DNA of 64,000 bases from positions 315,597 to 379,596 of the forward strand of contig CAVXAB010000006.1 of the NCBI GenBank assembly GCA_963759545.1, in the 5' to 3' direction. The notes below the pieces were generated by a model that worked only from the letters and a program-made list of their open reading frames with translations, made no database searches and had not been told where the DNA came from. Position 1 is the stretch's first letter. Each line of letters begins with the position of its first letter. Shown here in pieces: positions 16,478 through 25,417 of the stretch. The stretch comes from Trebonia sp963759545. GTDB lineage: Bacteria > Actinomycetota > Actinomycetes > Streptosporangiales > Streptosporangiaceae. The position numbers were made by a program, and so were the translations under genes.

Positions 16478-19290
16478 CGGCTGTTCTCCTCTCCTGCGAG
16501 CGGTGCCCGTCCCGTCGGGTAGCCCGCCTGCACGGCATCACGGCCGCCAAGCTGGAACCCGGACAGGCGGCTGCGCACCGCCTCCGGTGAGCGCCGGCGT
16601 GACGGTACTTGCTCTTGGTGCGCCGCCTCCTGGTACGGGACACCCTGCGGGGCCGTTCCGTCAAGAGGCGCGGCAAGGACAGGACCGTGCGCCGCGAAGG
16701 GGACGGCGGAAGCCGGTGTGTCCGAGCCAGACGAACCGCCACTGGTCCTCGGCACCCGGCGCGGCAGGCCCGAGGTGGTGAGTCCGGCGTGGTCGGGAAC
16801 GGCGCCACCGCCCGGACCCCCGTTCCCCACGGTCGTCGTCGACCGCCAGCCGACCGCCAGCTCCTCCCCGGAGATGGCGGCGCCGCTTGACGGTCGCTTG
16901 GCGGCGAACCACGCTGTCGCCGACCGCGCGGCCTGCCGGCCCTGCCCGGCCGCGAGCGGCTGCCCGCCACTTGATGAGGTGAGCCCGGTGCGGTGCCGGC
17001 CGCTCATGTACCTGCCTGGCGCGGACCTGATGGTTGCCGCCGGTCCCGTGGCGTCGATGCCGAACGACCGGGAGTAGCTGCCCGCCGCGGGTGCCTGCTC
17101 GCGCTTGGCGAGCGTACCCGGCAGCCAGACCAGGGCGGAAAGCCCCTGCGGTGTGCCGGGGCGGAGCTTGACCCTGATCCCGTGCCTGGCGGCCAGCCGG
17201 GACACGGCGTACAGGCCCATGTGCCTGGAGATCGACACGTCCACCACGGGCGGGTGGTCGAGCCGCCAGTTCATGTCCGCCAGCCGGTTGGATGAGACGC
17301 CGACGCCGTCGTCGCGGACCTCGACTAGCACGCCGCCGCTGCTCAGCTCCATGACGGTGACGCGGACCTGGGTGCTCTGCGGCGAGAACAGCGTGGCGTT
17401 CTCGATGAGCTCGGCGAGCAGGTGCACGACGTCGGCGGCGGCCTGCCCGGAGATCATGATCCCTGGCTGGACGGCGAGCGCCACCCGGCTGTACTGCTCG
17501 ATCTCACTGGCGGCGGCGCGCGCCACGTCGGCGAGCGGTACCGAGTCTGTCCACTTGCGCACCGGCTCCTCGCCCGCGAGCACGAGCAGGTTCTCCGAGT
17601 TCCGCCGCATCCGGGTGACCAGGTGGTCCATGGAGAACAGCTTGGCCAGCTGCTCCGGTTCGTCCTCGCTCTGCTCCATCACGTCGATCATGCGGGCCAG
17701 CCGCTCGATCAGCGGCACGCTGCGCCGCGACAGGCTGATGAACATCGCGTTGAGGCTGCCCCGCAGCTGCGCCTCGTTGCCGGCCAGCCGCACCGCCTCG
17801 GCGTGCACCTGGTCGAACGCGCGGGCCACCCGGCCGATCTCGTCGGTGGACTGCACGCCGATCGGTTCGATCATCGGTGGTCCGTCCGCGCCGTCCGCGC
17901 CCGAGGCCGCGGCGGCCACCCGCGCGGGCAGCCGGACGGCCGCGATCTCAAGCGCGTCCGCCTGGAGCCTGCGCAGCGGGTTGACGAGAGTGCGCCCGAC
18001 CAGGGCGGTCGCGAGCAGCACGAGCAGCACCGCCGCGCCGCTTATCGTGGCCGTCAGCACGGCCGAGTTCAGCGCGCCGTGCTCGAGCGCCTGGCTGCGG
18101 GTGACAATGGCGGTCATGACCTGGGACTCGATCGAGCGCATCTGGCTGACCACCGCGGTCTCGTCTGAGTACCAGGTGGCCGCCACGGTGGCCCGGGGGT
18201 CGCCGAGCGAGGTCTGCTGACCGATCTGCTCAAAAACAAGCCGCGGATCGTGGGGCAGGCTTATGAAACCCTCGATGAGCTGCGCGTCGTTGGCCTTCGG
18301 GCCGGCCACGGTGGCGAGGTAGGCGTTGGACTGCTCCGTCGTCGCCGCGTCGTTGAAGTCCGTCAGGTCGGCGAACTCAAGCCCCTGCGAGGTGGTGAGC
18401 ATGCCGAGCCCGCCGGCGTCTTCGAGCGCCTGGTTGCTGCTGATGTCGTCAGACGGCGCGCCGTTTCTACCGCCCTTGTCATTGACCGACGTCTCGATCA
18501 GCGTGCTGTAGAGGAACGCCCGCTGCTGTGACGCCTGGTCCTTGGCACGGGACAGGGCGCCAAGCGCCCGCACCTCGTCGGAAAGCCCGGCGTCGCCGCT
18601 GCCGCTCGTGATCTCGTCGTTGAGTACGAACAGGTCGCCGATCGAGCTCGAGTAGTTAGCGATGACCTGGCCTGCCGAGTCGCCAACAAGCGCACTGCGC
18701 AGCCCGGGGATGCTTTCGATCATGGTGATGACGCTCTGGGCCTTGGCCTGGATGCTCGACGGGAACGCCGGGCCGATGGCGGCGGCGAGCGTCTCGACTT
18801 GCTGCCCGTCGGCGTCGGTAACCTTCTCCGCGGCCAGGAGGTCCTTCTGCGAGGTCGCCTCGGCCGTGGAGATCGGCCCGGCGACCGACGGCGCCGCCTT
18901 GTTCGTAAGCGCGTCGGCCGCCAGGATCCCGTAGGCGGCGTAGCCGGCGTAGAGGTCGCGCTCGTTCTCCATGGCCTGCGCCAGGACGGTGGCCTGCTCG
19001 CCCAGGATGGCGGCTTGCGCGGTGCGGCCGTACGAGTCCGAGGTGCTGATCGCGTCCGCGACCCGGAGCCCGCCGAAGACGAGGCCGGCCACGCTCGCCA
19101 CCATGAAGACCGCGATGAGTCGCGTGGAGACCGGCCAGTTGCTAAGCGAGAGCCGGACCGGCCGACGGGCGACCCGCCGCGGCTTCCTGCCCGTGTGCCG
19201 CCCCGAGCCCGGGCGGTTGCCTCCCGGCCCGTTGGCGGGGGGGTCGGCAGCGGGGTTGCCCTTGGGTGGCGTGTTCGTGGCCAGGGTCAT
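16474..19290 (-). CDS. cvnA: nitrate/nitrite-type sensor histidine kinase (conservon CvnA)
   Basis: A 938-residue membrane sensor. A basic Pro/Gly-rich cytoplasmic start precedes TM1 (about residues 57-80), a large extracytoplasmic NIT-type four-helix sensing domain, TM2 (VLTATISGAAVLLVLLATAL, about residue 410), a HAMP segment, a dimerisation region and a GHKL ATPase domain with N-box ELIENA and G1 box VRDDGVGV. The ~180-residue C-terminal tail is disordered and Pro/Gly/Ser-rich. As in other CvnA proteins no classical H-box with phospho-His is evident, in keeping with signalling through a roadblock/GTPase module rather than a response regulator. It overlaps cvnB by four bases. Confidence 0.9.
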   Translation of the reverse strand: MTLATNTPPKGNPAADPPANGPGGNRPGSGRHTGRKPRRVARRPVRLSLSNWPVSTRLIAVFMVASVAGLVFGGLRVADAISTSDSYGRTAQAAILGEQATVLAQAMENERDLYAGYAAYGILAADALTNKAAPSVAGPISTAEATSQKDLLAAEKVTDADGQQVETLAAAIGPAFPSSIQAKAQSVITMIESIPGLRSALVGDSAGQVIANYSSSIGDLFVLNDEITSGSGDAGLSDEVRALGALSRAKDQASQQRAFLYSTLIETSVNDKGGRNGAPSDDISSNQALEDAGGLGMLTTSQGLEFADLTDFNDAATTEQSNAYLATVAGPKANDAQLIEGFISLPHDPRLVFEQIGQQTSLGDPRATVAATWYSDETAVVSQMRSIESQVMTAIVTRSQALEHGALNSAVLTATISGAAVLLVLLATALVGRTLVNPLRRLQADALEIAAVRLPARVAAAASGADGADGPPMIEPIGVQSTDEIGRVARAFDQVHAEAVRLAGNEAQLRGSLNAMFISLSRRSVPLIERLARMIDVMEQSEDEPEQLAKLFSMDHLVTRMRRNSENLLVLAGEEPVRKWTDSVPLADVARAAASEIEQYSRVALAVQPGIMISGQAAADVVHLLAELIENATLFSPQSTQVRVTVMELSSGGVLVEVRDDGVGVSSNRLADMNWRLDHPPVVDVSISRHMGLYAVSRLAARHGIRVKLRPGTPQGLSALVWLPGTLAKREQAPAAGSYSRSFGIDATGPAATIRSAPGRYMSGRHRTGLTSSSGGQPLAAGQGRQAARSATAWFAAKRPSSGAAISGEELAVGWRSTTTVGNGGPGGGAVPDHAGLTTSGLPRRVPRTSGGSSGSDTPASAVPFAAHGPVLAAPLDGTAPQGVPYQEAAHQEQVPSRRRSPEAVRSRLSGFQLGGRDAVQAGYPTGRAPLAGEENSR

Positions 19291-19659
19291 TTCCGCACCC
19301 GCCCCGCACCGTGGACCATCCCCATGCGCGCGCCGGACAGCACCGACCGCCCGCCTCGCCGCCCGTCATCGAGCGTCTTAGGGCTTTTCATCGCTCTGCC
19401 CTCGCCTGTGTTCATGTCTCAGCCGCAGTGAATATCGACATGAGCCGACCGCGGCCCGCGATGTGGTTGACGCACATGTCCCGCAGTTGGCTAGCGAGAG
19501 TCTAAAACGCGACATCCCCTTAATTCGTCGAAATCGCGATTTACGGGAAAAATCGCCGGGCGCGCACATCATTGCACATTGTTTTCATTGACCTCGATAA
19601 GCACCTTGACGTGCTCTTTTCCCGCCAGCCGCCCCTGTACCGCGGCGCGTCGCCGGGTG
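19291..19659. other. intergenic region upstream of cvnA
   Basis: The 369 bases between the aminotransferase stop and the cvnA start hold no recognisable gene. Composition is less GC-rich from about 19500 to 19600. The cvnA promoter is expected here, but I see no strong -35/-10 pair or operator. Confidence 0.4.
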
Positions 19660-20838
19660 CTAGGCGAGCAGGAACTTCATCGCGTCGAGCGCCGCCTCGA
19701 TGTTCGCGACCGAGTTGGCGTACGACAGCCGGAGGAATCCCTCGCCCCACGGCCCGAAGGCGGTCCCCGCGAGCGACGCCACGCCCGCCTCGCTGAGCAG
19801 CCGCCCGGCCAGGTCGGTGGCCGACACCCCGGTTTGGGAAATGTTGGGGAATGCGTAGAACGCCCCGTCCGGCAGCACGCAGCTGATCCCGGGAATCGCG
19901 TTCAGCCCGGAGACGATCACGTCGCGCCGCCGCCGGAACTCCGCAAGCATGGCGGCCACCCCGTCCTGCGGCCCCTCCAGCGCGGCGATGGCCGCGTACT
20001 GGCTGAACGCCGAGGTGCAGGAGACCGAGTTGATCGCCAGCCGCGTCACCGGCTCCACGAGCGACGGCGGGAACACGCCGAAGCCAAGCCGCCATCCCGT
20101 CATCGCGTACGTCTTCGACCAGCCGTCGAGCAGCACCGTCCGCGCTTCCATGCCGTCGAACTCGAGCACCGACGCGTGCGACCCCGCGTACCGCAGCGCC
20201 CAGTAGACCTCGTCGGAAAGCACGACAAGGTCGTGCCTGATGGCCAGCTCCGCGATGGCCGCGCAGTCCTCCCGCGTCAGCGCGGACCCGCAGGGATTGT
20301 GCGGCGAGTTGATGATCAGCAGCCTCGACCGCGGCGTGATCAGCGAGGCGAGCTCTTCGACGTCGATCCTGAAGCCGTTCCCCTCGCGCAGCGGCACCGG
20401 CACCGGCGTCGCGCCGGCGAAGGAGGTGATCGACTCGTACATCGGGAAGCCGGGGTCGGGGTAGAGCACCTCGTCCCCTGGCCCGGCGAGCGCGAGGATC
20501 GTGAAGAACATGATCGGCTTCGCCCCCGGCGTCACCACCACCCGGTCGGGGGAGAGGCCCCGCAGCCGCCCGGTCCTGTCGAGGAACGCCGCGACCGCCT
20601 CGCGCAGGGCGGGAATCCCCGGCGCGGGCACGTAGTGCGTCTGCCCGCCGAGCAGCGCGTCGATCGCGGCCCGCGAGATGTGGTCGGCCGTCGGGAAATC
20701 GGGCTCGCCGATCTCCAGGTGGATCACGGTCTTCCCCGCGGCCTCCAGGGCCTTGGCCCGCGCCAGCACCTCAAACGCTGACTCGGTCCCCAGCCGCCCC
20801 ATCCGCTCCGCAAGACGAATTTCGGTCATATCGGCCAT
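19660..20838 (-). CDS. class I/II PLP-dependent aminotransferase
   Basis: A 392-residue fold-type I aminotransferase close to the aspartate/aromatic aminotransferase group. Visible landmarks are IGEPDFPT (43-50), THYVPAPGIPALREAV (the substrate loop, 67-82), NSPHNPCG (177-184), SDEVYW with the PLP-ring Asp209, the Schiff-base lysine Lys242 in DGWSKTYAMTGWR, and Arg250 for PLP phosphate. It moves an amino group between an amino acid and a 2-oxo acid in the cytosol. Exact substrate is not decidable. An aromatic amino acid would fit with hppD elsewhere in the window, but this is speculation. Alternative start ATG at 20829. Confidence 0.92.
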   Translation of the reverse strand: MADMTEIRLAERMGRLGTESAFEVLARAKALEAAGKTVIHLEIGEPDFPTADHISRAAIDALLGGQTHYVPAPGIPALREAVAAFLDRTGRLRGLSPDRVVVTPGAKPIMFFTILALAGPGDEVLYPDPGFPMYESITSFAGATPVPVPLREGNGFRIDVEELASLITPRSRLLIINSPHNPCGSALTREDCAAIAELAIRHDLVVLSDEVYWALRYAGSHASVLEFDGMEARTVLLDGWSKTYAMTGWRLGFGVFPPSLVEPVTRLAINSVSCTSAFSQYAAIAALEGPQDGVAAMLAEFRRRRDVIVSGLNAIPGISCVLPDGAFYAFPNISQTGVSATDLAGRLLSEAGVASLAGTAFGPWGEGFLRLSYANSVANIEAALDAMKFLLA

Positions 20839-20942
20839 GTTAAGTATTCACTCCCCACCGGGTAACCCCAGGACCCGGTCAGGCCACCGCGTGTCATGGC
20901 CTTGTGGCACCCAGAGCGCGTTACGCCTGGGAGACTGAGGGC

Positions 20943-22214
20943 GTGGACGCCGGACAGGAGCAGCTTGAGCGCGCCTACCGGGACGAGGCGACCCGGATCA
21001 GGGCCGCCCTCGCCGCGCGCACCGGCGACGTCGGCCTGGCCGAGGACGCGGTGCAAGACGCGTTCATCGAGGCGATCGAGCACTGGCCCCGCGACGGGGT
21101 GCCCGCCAACCCTGGCGGCTGGCTGGCCACCACGGCCCGCCGCAAGGCACTCGACCGGCTCCGCCGTGACCGGGTCGGCGGCGACAAGTTCGCGCTGCTC
21201 GCCGCGACCGAGGCGTGGGCCTGCCCCGACACCGGCCCGTACCCCGGCACGGGGGCCGACGCGGAAGCCGCCAAGGACGACGGGGGAGCGGACCGGCGGG
21301 CCGACGACGAGCTGCTCAGCCTGGCGTTCGCCTGCTGCCACCCGGCACTGGCCACCGAAGCGCAGGTCGCCCTCACCCTGCGCGCCGTCTGCGGCCTGAC
21401 GAGCGGTCAGATCGCGGCCGCGTTCCTGGTCAGCGAGCCGACTATGGCCCAGCGCCTGCTCCGCGCGCGCAAGACGCTCAGCGGCCTGAAGGCGCCGGTC
21501 ACCATCCCCGACCCCGACAACCTGGCCGACCGCCTCGCCCAGGTGCTCTCGGTCGTCTACCTGGTATTCAACGAGGGCTACCTGGCAAGCTCCGGCCGCG
21601 AGCCCGCCCGCCGCGACCTGGCCGCCCAGGCGATCGCGCTGACCAGGACGCTGCACCGGCTGATGCCACGCGAGCCGGAGGTCCTCGGCCTGCTGGCGCT
21701 GCTCCTGCTGCACGAGTCACGGGCGAAGGCGCGCTTCGACGGCTGGGGCCGCCTCATCCGCCTCAAGGAGCAGGACCGTGCGAAGTGGGACAGGCGGCTC
21801 GCCGACGAGGCCGCCGCCCACCTCGGCCGTGCCATCGCGCTGCGCCGGGCGGGCCCGTACCAGGTCCAGGCCGCGATCGCCGCGCTCCACGCCGAGGCGC
21901 CGTCGTACGAGGAGACCGACTGGCGGCAGATCCGCCTGCTCTACACCCGGCTGCAGCAGCTGGCGCCGTCCCCGGTCGTGCTGTTGAACCGGGCGGTCGC
22001 CACCAGGTACGCCATGGGCGCGGAGCAGGCCCTGGCCGAGATCGAGCCCCTGTCCGCCGATCTCGACGGCTACCACCTGTTCCACGCGCTCCGCGCGGCC
22101 CTGCTCGCCGCCCTCGGCCGCGACGCGGAGGCCGACCAGGTTCGCGGGCGTGCCCTGGAGCTAGCCGCGAACCCGGCGGAACGCGACCTGCTCACCCGCG
22201 GCCTCAGCCTTTGA
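20943..22214 (+). CDS. ECF42-type RNA polymerase sigma factor
   Basis: A 423-residue ECF sigma factor. Region 2 (EQLERAYRDEATRIRAALAA to LATTARRKALDRLRRD) and region 4 (LTLRAVCGLTSGQIAAAFLV and following, an HTH) occupy the first ~190 residues. The remaining ~230 form the helical DUF6596 extension typical of the ECF42 group, which is needed for function in studied members. ECF42 genes lie beside DGPF (YciI-like) genes that they usually control, and one is present 71 bp downstream in convergent orientation. The GTG at 20943 follows GGGAGACTGAGGG. A longer GTG start at 20904 is open but has weaker support. No anti-sigma factor is adjacent. Confidence 0.9.
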   Translation: MDAGQEQLERAYRDEATRIRAALAARTGDVGLAEDAVQDAFIEAIEHWPRDGVPANPGGWLATTARRKALDRLRRDRVGGDKFALLAATEAWACPDTGPYPGTGADAEAAKDDGGADRRADDELLSLAFACCHPALATEAQVALTLRAVCGLTSGQIAAAFLVSEPTMAQRLLRARKTLSGLKAPVTIPDPDNLADRLAQVLSVVYLVFNEGYLASSGREPARRDLAAQAIALTRTLHRLMPREPEVLGLLALLLLHESRAKARFDGWGRLIRLKEQDRAKWDRRLADEAAAHLGRAIALRRAGPYQVQAAIAALHAEAPSYEETDWRQIRLLYTRLQQLAPSPVVLLNRAVATRYAMGAEQALAEIEPLSADLDGYHLFHALRAALLAALGRDAEADQVRGRALELAANPAERDLLTRGLSL

Positions 22215-22219
22215 CCCTG

Positions 22220-22261
22220 ATCGGTAAATGTCGGGCGCTCCGCGCCTCGACATTTACCGAT
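22220..22261. terminator. long hairpin between convergent ECF42 and DGPF genes
   Basis: Arms ATCGGTAAATGTCG (22220-22233) and CGACATTTACCGAT (22248-22261) pair perfectly, and the interior GGCGC / GCGCC extends the stem almost to a TCC loop. It begins a few bases after the sigma factor stop and ends 25 bases before the stop of the opposing gene, so it can serve as a bidirectional terminator. No U tract follows. Confidence 0.75.
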
Positions 22262-22285
22262 AGTTCAGGACATGGACCGTCGACG

Positions 22286-22627
22286 TCAGCCCATCTCGAT
22301 GACCGGCCGGACCTCGACGGTGATCCAGCCCCGGTCGACGCCTGGCCAGGTCTTGGCGACATCGACGGCCTCGTCGATCGAGTCGGCCTCGATGACCGAG
22401 TAGCCGCCGAGCACTTCCTTGGTCTCGATGAACGGCCCGTCGGTAACCGAGCCGGACCTGATCGTCTTCGCCGTCTCCGTCCCCTGGAGCTGGTGCCCGC
22501 CGTCGAGCCTGCCGGTCGCGCCCCACTTCTCGTACCAGGCGCCGATCTCGGCGTACCAGGCGCCGTACTCGGCAGTGTTCGACTTCGGCTCGTTCGGCGT
22601 GTCCAATAGCAGCAGCACGTACTTCAC
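22286..22627 (-). CDS. YciI/DGPF-domain protein
   Basis: A 113-residue YCII-related protein. The defining DGPF motif is at residues 63-66 within TDGPFIETKEVLGGY, and the N-terminal strand MKYVLLLL and the C-terminal VEVRPVIEM strand frame the ferredoxin-like fold. DGPF proteins are the standard neighbours and targets of ECF42 sigma factors. Their biochemical role is not established. An AGGAGACTCGCG ribosome binding site (minus strand) supports the ATG at 22627. Confidence 0.9.
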   Translation of the reverse strand: MKYVLLLLDTPNEPKSNTAEYGAWYAEIGAWYEKWGATGRLDGGHQLQGTETAKTIRSGSVTDGPFIETKEVLGGYSVIEADSIDEAVDVAKTWPGVDRGWITVEVRPVIEMG

Positions 22628-22775
22628 GCGAGTCTCCTTCTTGTCGCCGGCGGCCGCTTACCGGCCCCCTACACTCCTCCCACGAACGCCGCCCCCGCCA
22701 ATCCGACACCGCGCGAGACATTTTTTCTCCAGCCGAACTTCGTGACCCTTGACCGACCGCGGGCCGGTGGCAGTG

Positions 22776-23180
22776 CTAGTCGCGTGAGCTGGGCACGCGG
22801 TTGCTGGTGCGCCAGACGAGGCGCAGGCCCGACCAGTCCTCGTCGACGGCCGCGACCTTCACGTCCACAAGACCGAGGTCGAGGGCGCAGGACCGCACCA
22901 CGTTGTCCGTGATGTCGCTGACGTGCCCGGCGGCCCGCCGCGGCCACAAGGCCCACACCGCGCCGGCCGGGAAGACGCGCCTGCCCAGTGCCGGCAGCCG
23001 GTCGGTGATCTGGTGGGCGGCACGGAAGAACGCGACGATCACGTCCGCGGGATCGTCCGCGCCCGGCTCGAGCAGCCCGGCCGGCGGGTCGGCCAGTTCC
23101 CAGCCGTCGGGCGGCGCGTCGAGGGCCACCAGCATCCCGGGCTTGAGCCCCAGCTTCCGCGCCTGCGCAGTCCCTGTCAT
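22776..23180 (-). CDS. DUF3052 family protein
   Basis: A 134-residue protein of the actinobacterial DUF3052 family: KLGLKPGMLVALDAPPDGW near the start, VIVAFFRAAHQITDRLPAL in the middle, and AVWALWPRR followed by SDITDNVVRSCALDLGLVDVK toward the end. Family members are small soluble proteins of unknown function, often next to redox or stress genes. The upstream minus-strand gene at 23215 may share its transcript. Confidence 0.8.
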   Translation of the reverse strand: MTGTAQARKLGLKPGMLVALDAPPDGWELADPPAGLLEPGADDPADVIVAFFRAAHQITDRLPALGRRVFPAGAVWALWPRRAAGHVSDITDNVVRSCALDLGLVDVKVAAVDEDWSGLRLVWRTSNRVPSSRD

Positions 23181-23214
23181 CGACGTTCAGGTGCCAACGG
23201 TCGCTTCCGCAGGG

Positions 23215-23532
23215 CTAGGGAACCGGCGCGTCGTGATGGGACAGCGCGAACGAGCGCTCGGCCTCCGTCAGGTCGGCGGTCTTGACCGGGTGCACCAGGT
23301 CGAAGTGCCGGCCCACCGGGCACCACTGGAACCGCCAGAACCCGAGCCGCAGCGACTTAACCGAGGCCCCGGGAATCCACACGGTCGTGAACAGGTGCCC
23401 CCGGCGGCACCGCACGACGGCGTTCTTGCCCAGCGAGTAGCCCTGCTGGACGGCGATGATCGTCCCCACGACGTAGCCGGCGACGACTGCCCAGAAGACC
23501 ACGCGCCGCTGCTTGCCCTTAGCCGATGTCAT
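23215..23532 (-). CDS. small membrane protein, function unknown
   Basis: A 105-residue protein with one N-terminal membrane helix (VVFWAVVAGYVVGTIIAV, residues 11-28) followed by a soluble part containing CRRGHLFTTVWIPGASVKSL and RFQWCPVGRHFDLVHPV. The paired Cys-x2-G-H and Cys-P-x-G-x-H elements suggest a small metal site, perhaps zinc, but I do not recognise a characterised family. Seen as a conserved hypothetical in actinomycetes. The frame has good codon bias. It probably sits in the membrane with the Cys/His part on the outer or inner face. Confidence 0.7.
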   Translation of the reverse strand: MTSAKGKQRRVVFWAVVAGYVVGTIIAVQQGYSLGKNAVVRCRRGHLFTTVWIPGASVKSLRLGFWRFQWCPVGRHFDLVHPVKTADLTEAERSFALSHHDAPVP

Positions 23533-23612
23533 GCGGCCAACGCTACTCCGCCGCCATGGCGGCGTTATAGACCCAGGTCTTCAAGCTTCGTGCCGCGCGG
23601 GCGAGCCTGGTC

Positions 23613-24419
23613 TTACGGTTTGCGGGCCACGTGCAGTACCCCGCCCCAGTGCCGCCGGACGAGACCGTCAGGCCGCAGCGCGAGCCGCCGCCGGATCTCT
23701 CCGTAGAGCCGGTCGCGTTGCCATGGCTCCATCGCGATGTGGCCGGAGAACGTCTCAAGCAGCCGGATGTAGTCGGCGGCCGTGTAACGGATCTCCCACT
23801 GGAACCGCCGGACCACGGTGCCAGAAAACAGCCCCGTCGCCGCGATCTCCGACTCGAACGACGGCAGCGTCTCCACGGTCGGCGACACCCAGTCTCCTGG
23901 CATCCCCTCACCGATCTCGTCGTACACGTCCTGGATCTCGCGGAAGAAGGGGTCGCCGTCGTCCGGAATGACGTGCACCGCCTCCCAGAACGCCAGGTGC
24001 CCGCCCGGACGCAGCAGCGATGCCGCCTTCCGGTACTTCACGGCCGGGTCGATCCAGTGCCAGGCCGTCGCCGCGAACACGAGCCCGAACGACTCGCCGG
24101 CCGGCGGCTGCCACGTCTCGAAGTCGGCGTTGACCACCGTCACGCGCTCGAACGCGGCGAGGTTCCGCCTCGCCTCAGCCGCGAGCGCCGTCCCGAGTTC
24201 CACGCAGGTGATCGCGAACCCGCGCCGCGCCAGCGGCAGCGTGGCCTTTCCCGAAGCGCTGCCGACCTCGCAGAGAGCGTCCGCCTCCGGCCGCACCTCG
24301 GTCAGCGCGAGCAGCGCCGCGTAAAGCGAATCCGGGTACTCGGGCCGCGCATCGTGGTAGTCACCCGCGATCGCGTCGAATGTCCGCCGCAACCGCTCAC
24401 GCCCGGCGACATGGTCCAC
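23613..24419 (-). CDS. class I SAM-dependent methyltransferase
   Basis: A 268-residue methyltransferase. The SAM-binding motif I is ALCEVGSASGKATLPLARRG (about 48-67), motif II lies in ITCVELGTALAAEARRNL, an acidic ADFETW follows, and the motif VFAATAWHWIDPAVKYRKAA resembles ubiquinone/menaquinone-type methyltransferases. The substrate cannot be inferred. The GTG start at 24419 follows GAGAG. An in-frame internal ATG is not better placed. It is transcribed in the same direction as the genes at 22286-23532. Confidence 0.88.
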   Translation of the reverse strand: MDHVAGRERLRRTFDAIAGDYHDARPEYPDSLYAALLALTEVRPEADALCEVGSASGKATLPLARRGFAITCVELGTALAAEARRNLAAFERVTVVNADFETWQPPAGESFGLVFAATAWHWIDPAVKYRKAASLLRPGGHLAFWEAVHVIPDDGDPFFREIQDVYDEIGEGMPGDWVSPTVETLPSFESEIAATGLFSGTVVRRFQWEIRYTAADYIRLLETFSGHIAMEPWQRDRLYGEIRRRLALRPDGLVRRHWGGVLHVARKP

Positions 24420-24493
24420 CTCTCGAGCCTACCTGCCAGGGTGGCCAGCGCCCGTGCGCCCGGCTTGCGAGAGCTGCCCGGTGCTTGCTGCCG

Positions 24494-25030
24494 TCAGCCG
24501 CCGAAGCCGGTCATGGAGAAGGCCTCGTCCAGCGCGACGTGCCAGGGGAAGGCGTCATCGGTCGCACCAGGCGGCGCGGTTCCGCCAGGACCAAGCATGA
24601 TCGACACGCCCTCGGCCCGCAGGGCCTTCAGCGACCGCGCGAACTGCGGGCGTGACGCTAGCGGTGCGCTTACCGCGGGCAGCACGACGATCGGCAGGCC
24701 CATCCCCGTCTGCTCGGCGAGCACCGCGAGCGCGTACGAGTCGGCGACGCCGAGCGCCCACTGGTTGAGCAGGTTAAACGTGGCCGGCGCGACGACGATG
24801 GCGTCCGGCACCCGCGACCTCGGCGTGCCCGGTGCCCGGTGCTGGCTGCGCACCGGAGATCCCGTGAGCCCCTCGATCTCCGCGGCGTCGAAGAACGCAA
24901 GCGCTGACGGCGTGGCGATCACCTGGACGGTCCAGCCCCGCGCAACCGCCTGCTTGACCAGCGACCCCACGTCCGCGGCCGCCGCAGCGCCGGACACGAC
25001 AACAGAGAGCACCCCGTTCTTTCGCGCCAT
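24494..25030 (-). CDS. HFCD-type flavoprotein
   Basis: A 178-residue protein of the homo-oligomeric flavin-containing Cys decarboxylase fold, as in Dfp/CoaC and UbiX-like flavoproteins. Features are the N-terminal SVVVSGAAAAADVGSLVKQA phosphate-binding turn, VQVIATPSALAFFDAAEIE, the conserved DAIVVAPATFNLLNQWALGVADSYA flavin/PASANT-like segment, and LPIVVLPAVSAPLA. The family decarboxylates C-terminal cysteines or uses prenyl-FMN precursors. Here neither a CoaB fusion nor a UbiD partner is adjacent, so substrate is open. The ATG at 25030 begins at the first strand. An ATG at 25042 would add four residues. Confidence 0.75.
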   Translation of the reverse strand: MARKNGVLSVVVSGAAAAADVGSLVKQAVARGWTVQVIATPSALAFFDAAEIEGLTGSPVRSQHRAPGTPRSRVPDAIVVAPATFNLLNQWALGVADSYALAVLAEQTGMGLPIVVLPAVSAPLASRPQFARSLKALRAEGVSIMLGPGGTAPPGATDDAFPWHVALDEAFSMTGFGG

Positions 25031-25111
25031 AAGGACGAGCATAGAACGGCGCGGGCGAATACCCAGGTGCCGGGCTGACCCCGCTACCGCTCGCTGACAT
25101 CTGGTCGCATA

Positions 25112-25330
25112 ATGGCGGTATGCGCGGCGATGCGAGACGAGGATGGTGTTCGGCAGGCGCTGGCCCGCATGACGCGGGCCGTCGTCGACCGGGTCATGCG
25201 CTGGCGGGGACACCCGCCTGAGCTAGCCGGGGTGCGCGAGCCGCGCCGTCCCAAGCCGACGCCGCCGGCGGCCGCAGTGGCGCTCGACGAGCCGCGGACC
25301 GGCCTGCGCCGCCTGCGCTGGATCCGGTAA
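25112..25330 (+). CDS. small basic protein, function unknown
   Basis: A 72-codon frame (66 codons from the second ATG at 25130) divergent from the flavoprotein gene. It encodes a helical start (GVRQALARMTRAVVDRVMRW) and a Pro/Arg-rich tail ending LRRLRWIR. No family is recognised and no clear ribosome binding site is present. Codon bias is compatible with a real gene, but a chance frame cannot be excluded. Confidence 0.35.
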   Translation: MAVCAAMRDEDGVRQALARMTRAVVDRVMRWRGHPPELAGVREPRRPKPTPPAAAVALDEPRTGLRRLRWIR

Positions 25331-25417
25331 GAACGACGGCGAAGGGCCAGTCCCTGGCCTCCTAAAGCGCGTTGCGCTGCAAGGGGAACCACGGACCCGT
25401 TCTGAATGAATTATTTC

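Noticed and set aside
22215..22285. The long hairpin as a riboswitch or small RNA
   Set aside because: It is a simple stem between two convergent stop codons with no conserved multi-helix fold. A terminator explains it.
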